Assembly: GCA_041652555.1 (NCBI GenBank)
Contig: JBAZHE010000036.1
Location: 1 to 5,576, forward strand
Source of the DNA: JBAZHE01 sp041652555
GTDB lineage: Bacteria; Patescibacteriota; Patescibacteriia; Patescibacteriales; WJLG01
Direction: 5' to 3'
DNA: 5,576 bases
Of the stretch, positions 4,260 to 5,576 are shown piece after piece. The notes beneath the pieces are model-generated. The model had not been told where the DNA came from. It saw nothing but the letters and a program-made list of their open reading frames with translations, and ran no database searches. Every line of letters starts with the position of its first letter. Position 1 is the stretch's first letter. A program made the translations under genes and the position numbers.

Positions 4260-4473
4260 TAATATGAGAGCTATTATCGGCAGTATTATAGTAAAAAATC
4301 AACTTTGATCCTTTGGTTCTAAAACCTCCTTCGAGATTTGATTCCATCCCGCAAGGAAAAATTTCTCCATGTTTTTCTATGGCTTTTTCTATCATTCTTT
4401 GTTTTAATGACTTTGGTTCGCCAGCTTCTTTTTCTGAAGTGATTTCAGGAGTAAAACCAGATTCTTTTTCCAT
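4237..4473 (-). CDS. 78-aa acidic protein, unknown function
   Basis: I do not recognise the family. The first 20 or so residues are polar and probably disordered (MEKESGFTPEITSEKEAGEP). A helix follows (SLKQRMIEKAIEKHG, about 22-36), then a likely small beta region: 'IFPCGMESNLEGGFRTKGSKLIFYYNTADNSSHIIEED'. There is one cysteine (Cys41, in FPCG) and one histidine near the C-terminus, and no signal peptide or membrane segment, so it is probably cytoplasmic. The layout (helix, 'HG.IFPCG', 'KLIFYYNTADNSSH') has the balanced look of a conserved small domain rather than a chance frame. It is downstream of the CAP-domain gene on the same strand (64-base gap) and upstream of the 40-aa basic gene, but it has its own likely promoter at 4504-4512, so it need not belong to the CAP operon. 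Confidence 0.7.
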   Translation of the reverse strand: MEKESGFTPEITSEKEAGEPKSLKQRMIEKAIEKHGEIFPCGMESNLEGGFRTKGSKLIFYYNTADNSSHIIEEDLNN

Positions 4474-4503
4474 ATAGTTAAGCTTGATTTATTTAATAAT
4501 AAT

Positions 4504-4512
4504 ACTATAGCA
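4504..4512 (-). promoter_or_regulatory. Extended -10 promoter element before the 78-aa gene
   Basis: TGCTATAGT on the minus strand (4512-4504) is an extended -10 in the gap between the CAP-domain gene and the 78-aa gene. The -35 position at 17 bases (TTTATT, 4532-4527) is poor, which extended -10 promoters tolerate. The leader to ATG 4473 would be about 25 nt and has no Shine-Dalgarno. Confidence 0.45.
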
Positions 4513-4537
4513 GAGAAATAATAAAAAATAAAGGGAA

Positions 4538-5576
4538 TTAGATTATTAAAAATATTAACAATATAGCGACCATGCTTACACCGCCGATAACCAATGATGG
4601 GTGTTGTTTTTTTAATTTCGCAGAAATATTTAAGATTAATGATATGGCTACGATAATTAGGAGAAAGAAAAAATAGAAACTGCTGAAATTAATAATTTTG
4701 GCGATATTTTTATTAGGATTATTTTTTAAAAGTAAATATTGGTCGGCAATAGATACTTTTTGAGGTTTAATGTCTTGGCTTTCAACATCGGCAATAGTCA
4801 CCTCCCCGGCGTAATCAGTAGAGTTGATACTAGCCAAAACAACTGGTTGGGATATTTTTTCATAATCTTCTTTGGAAATTATTTCACTGCCGGTCCAAGT
4901 GTTGGCCTCATCTTTTTGTAATTCTATTTCTTTGTCGCCCATTACTAAACTGGCTGTTTTGACATTAGCCGGAAGTTCGGCTTGGGCTTGAATTATTTTT
5001 TCTTTTTTGCCAGTTGGTTCACTTATGGCGACCGTGGCTTTAGCCGGTTCTGGAGTTGCCTTTATTATTGTTTCTACTGCGACCGGTTGAGTGATTTCTT
5101 GTGGAGGAAGAGCGAAATATTGAGCGGCAAAGGTTGTTTCTTGGCCTTGAAAAGCACCGTCAGCCATGGCCACACCAATTTCTTGGAAATCTTTATCAAT
5201 TAGATTGGCGTAGTGAGTCGGACTATCTTCCCAGGCTTGCATAATTTCTTCAGCCGCAGAAAAACCCATTGCCAGATTTTCTCCAGCCATGGAATATTTA
5301 TAGCCAACCGCGCCCAGCCAATCATTTAACTTTTTATTTTCCGGACTGGTATGGGCGAAATATTCTTTAACCGCCATATCTTGCGCCTTCTTAAAAGCCG
5401 CTTGGTTGAGTAAGGAACTTTCTTTTAATTCCGGGATAGACTTTTCTTTTCTAAGTTCATTGGTAAGAGCAATAATTCTTCGGCTTTGGGTGGCAGACAT
5501 TTCTGGTGTCAGCCAAGCCGACATCGGAAAAAATAAAATAAAAAGCACGGCAACGGTTTTGATGACCGCAGCGCCG
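4538..5576 (-). CDS. CAP/SCP-domain envelope protein with C-terminal membrane segments, 5' end outside window
   Basis: The frame is open to the window edge. A GTG at 5548 could start a 336-aa protein, but the upstream codons (GAAVIKTVA) extend the hydrophobic segment LFILFFPMSAW, so the true start is probably beyond 5576. Counting from the GTG: a signal or anchor segment (1-12), then a CAP (YkwD/PR-1-like) domain at about 25-146 with 'RIIALTNELRKEKSIPEL', YFAHTSP (His66), MAGENLA (Glu90), 'AWEDSPTHYANL' (His112), 'EIGVAMADG' and 'AAQYFA'. The two His and the Glu fit the CAP active-site-like cavity. A Pro/Thr/Glu-rich linker (147-190) leads to a probable Ig-like beta domain (about 192-256, NTWTGS, AGEVTIADV). 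Two hydrophobic segments (about 287-308 and 318-336) end the protein. The CAP domain should lie outside the membrane. Bacterial CAP proteins have no settled activity. Confidence 0.85.
   Translation of the reverse strand, partial: GAAVIKTVAVLFILFFPMSAWLTPEMSATQSRRIIALTNELRKEKSIPELKESSLLNQAAFKKAQDMAVKEYFAHTSPENKKLNDWLGAVGYKYSMAGENLAMGFSAAEEIMQAWEDSPTHYANLIDKDFQEIGVAMADGAFQGQETTFAAQYFALPPQEITQPVAVETIIKATPEPAKATVAISEPTGKKEKIIQAQAELPANVKTASLVMGDKEIELQKDEANTWTGSEIISKEDYEKISQPVVLASINSTDYAGEVTIADVESQDIKPQKVSIADQYLLLKNNPNKNIAKIINFSSFYFFFLLIIVAISLILNISAKLKKQHPSLVIGGVSMVAILLIFLII

Noticed and set aside
4739..5203. Two plus-strand frames opposite the CAP-domain gene
   Set aside because: Antisense shadows; no promoter or Shine-Dalgarno and low-complexity translation.

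Overview
The window looks like a chromosome fragment from a Candidate Phyla Radiation (Patescibacteria/Parcubacteria-type) bacterium. The evidence is AT-rich DNA, small compact genes, near-absence of Shine-Dalgarno sequences, a CAP-domain protein with C-terminal membrane segments, an orphan ParA-like ATPase, and a GC-rich palindrome (CCTGCCTGCCGGCAGGCAGG) that I recall as a common dispersed repeat in these genomes. The lineage is inferred; there is no marker gene. The standard genetic code fits: frames end in TAA or TAG, and long frames use ordinary glycine codons.

Left part (1-629, minus strand): a toxin-antitoxin operon. A Panacea-domain (SocA/DUF4065) antitoxin has its own promoter and two GTAC-centred palindromes near the transcription start. 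It is followed with zero spacing (TAA then ATG) by the first 20 codons of a presumed toxin that runs off the window.

Middle-left (636-1796): an accessory cassette bounded by two direct copies of a 103-bp repeat (94/103 identical by hand count), each headed by the GC-rich palindrome. Between them lie a self-contained transcription unit for a small secreted orphan protein (strong promoter, the window's only clear Shine-Dalgarno, strong terminator) and, on the other strand, a broken ParA-like ATPase gene cut off after the first ATPase motifs.

Middle (1861-3990): a GH37 trehalase-like glycosidase and a DPM1/GtrB-type family 2 glycosyltransferase converge tail to tail. The glycosidase has an in-frame TAA just before its last conserved motif (GFGWTNGV). 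The remaining 22 codons stay open in the same frame and run into the 3' end of the glycosyltransferase gene, so the enzyme is recently inactivated, read through, or mis-sequenced.

Right part (4056-5576, minus strand): a CAP/SCP-domain envelope protein (5' end outside the window), a 78-aa acidic protein of unknown function and a 40-aa very basic protein, all in one direction and closed by a hairpin terminator. The promoter of the glycosyltransferase lies just beyond that terminator.

The glycosyltransferase and CAP protein suggest cell-envelope functions. The toxin-antitoxin pair, repeats, orphan gene and parA remnant suggest a region that gains and loses accessory DNA. I see no tRNA, rRNA, CRISPR array or transposase. 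No gene-free stretch exceeds 300 bases.
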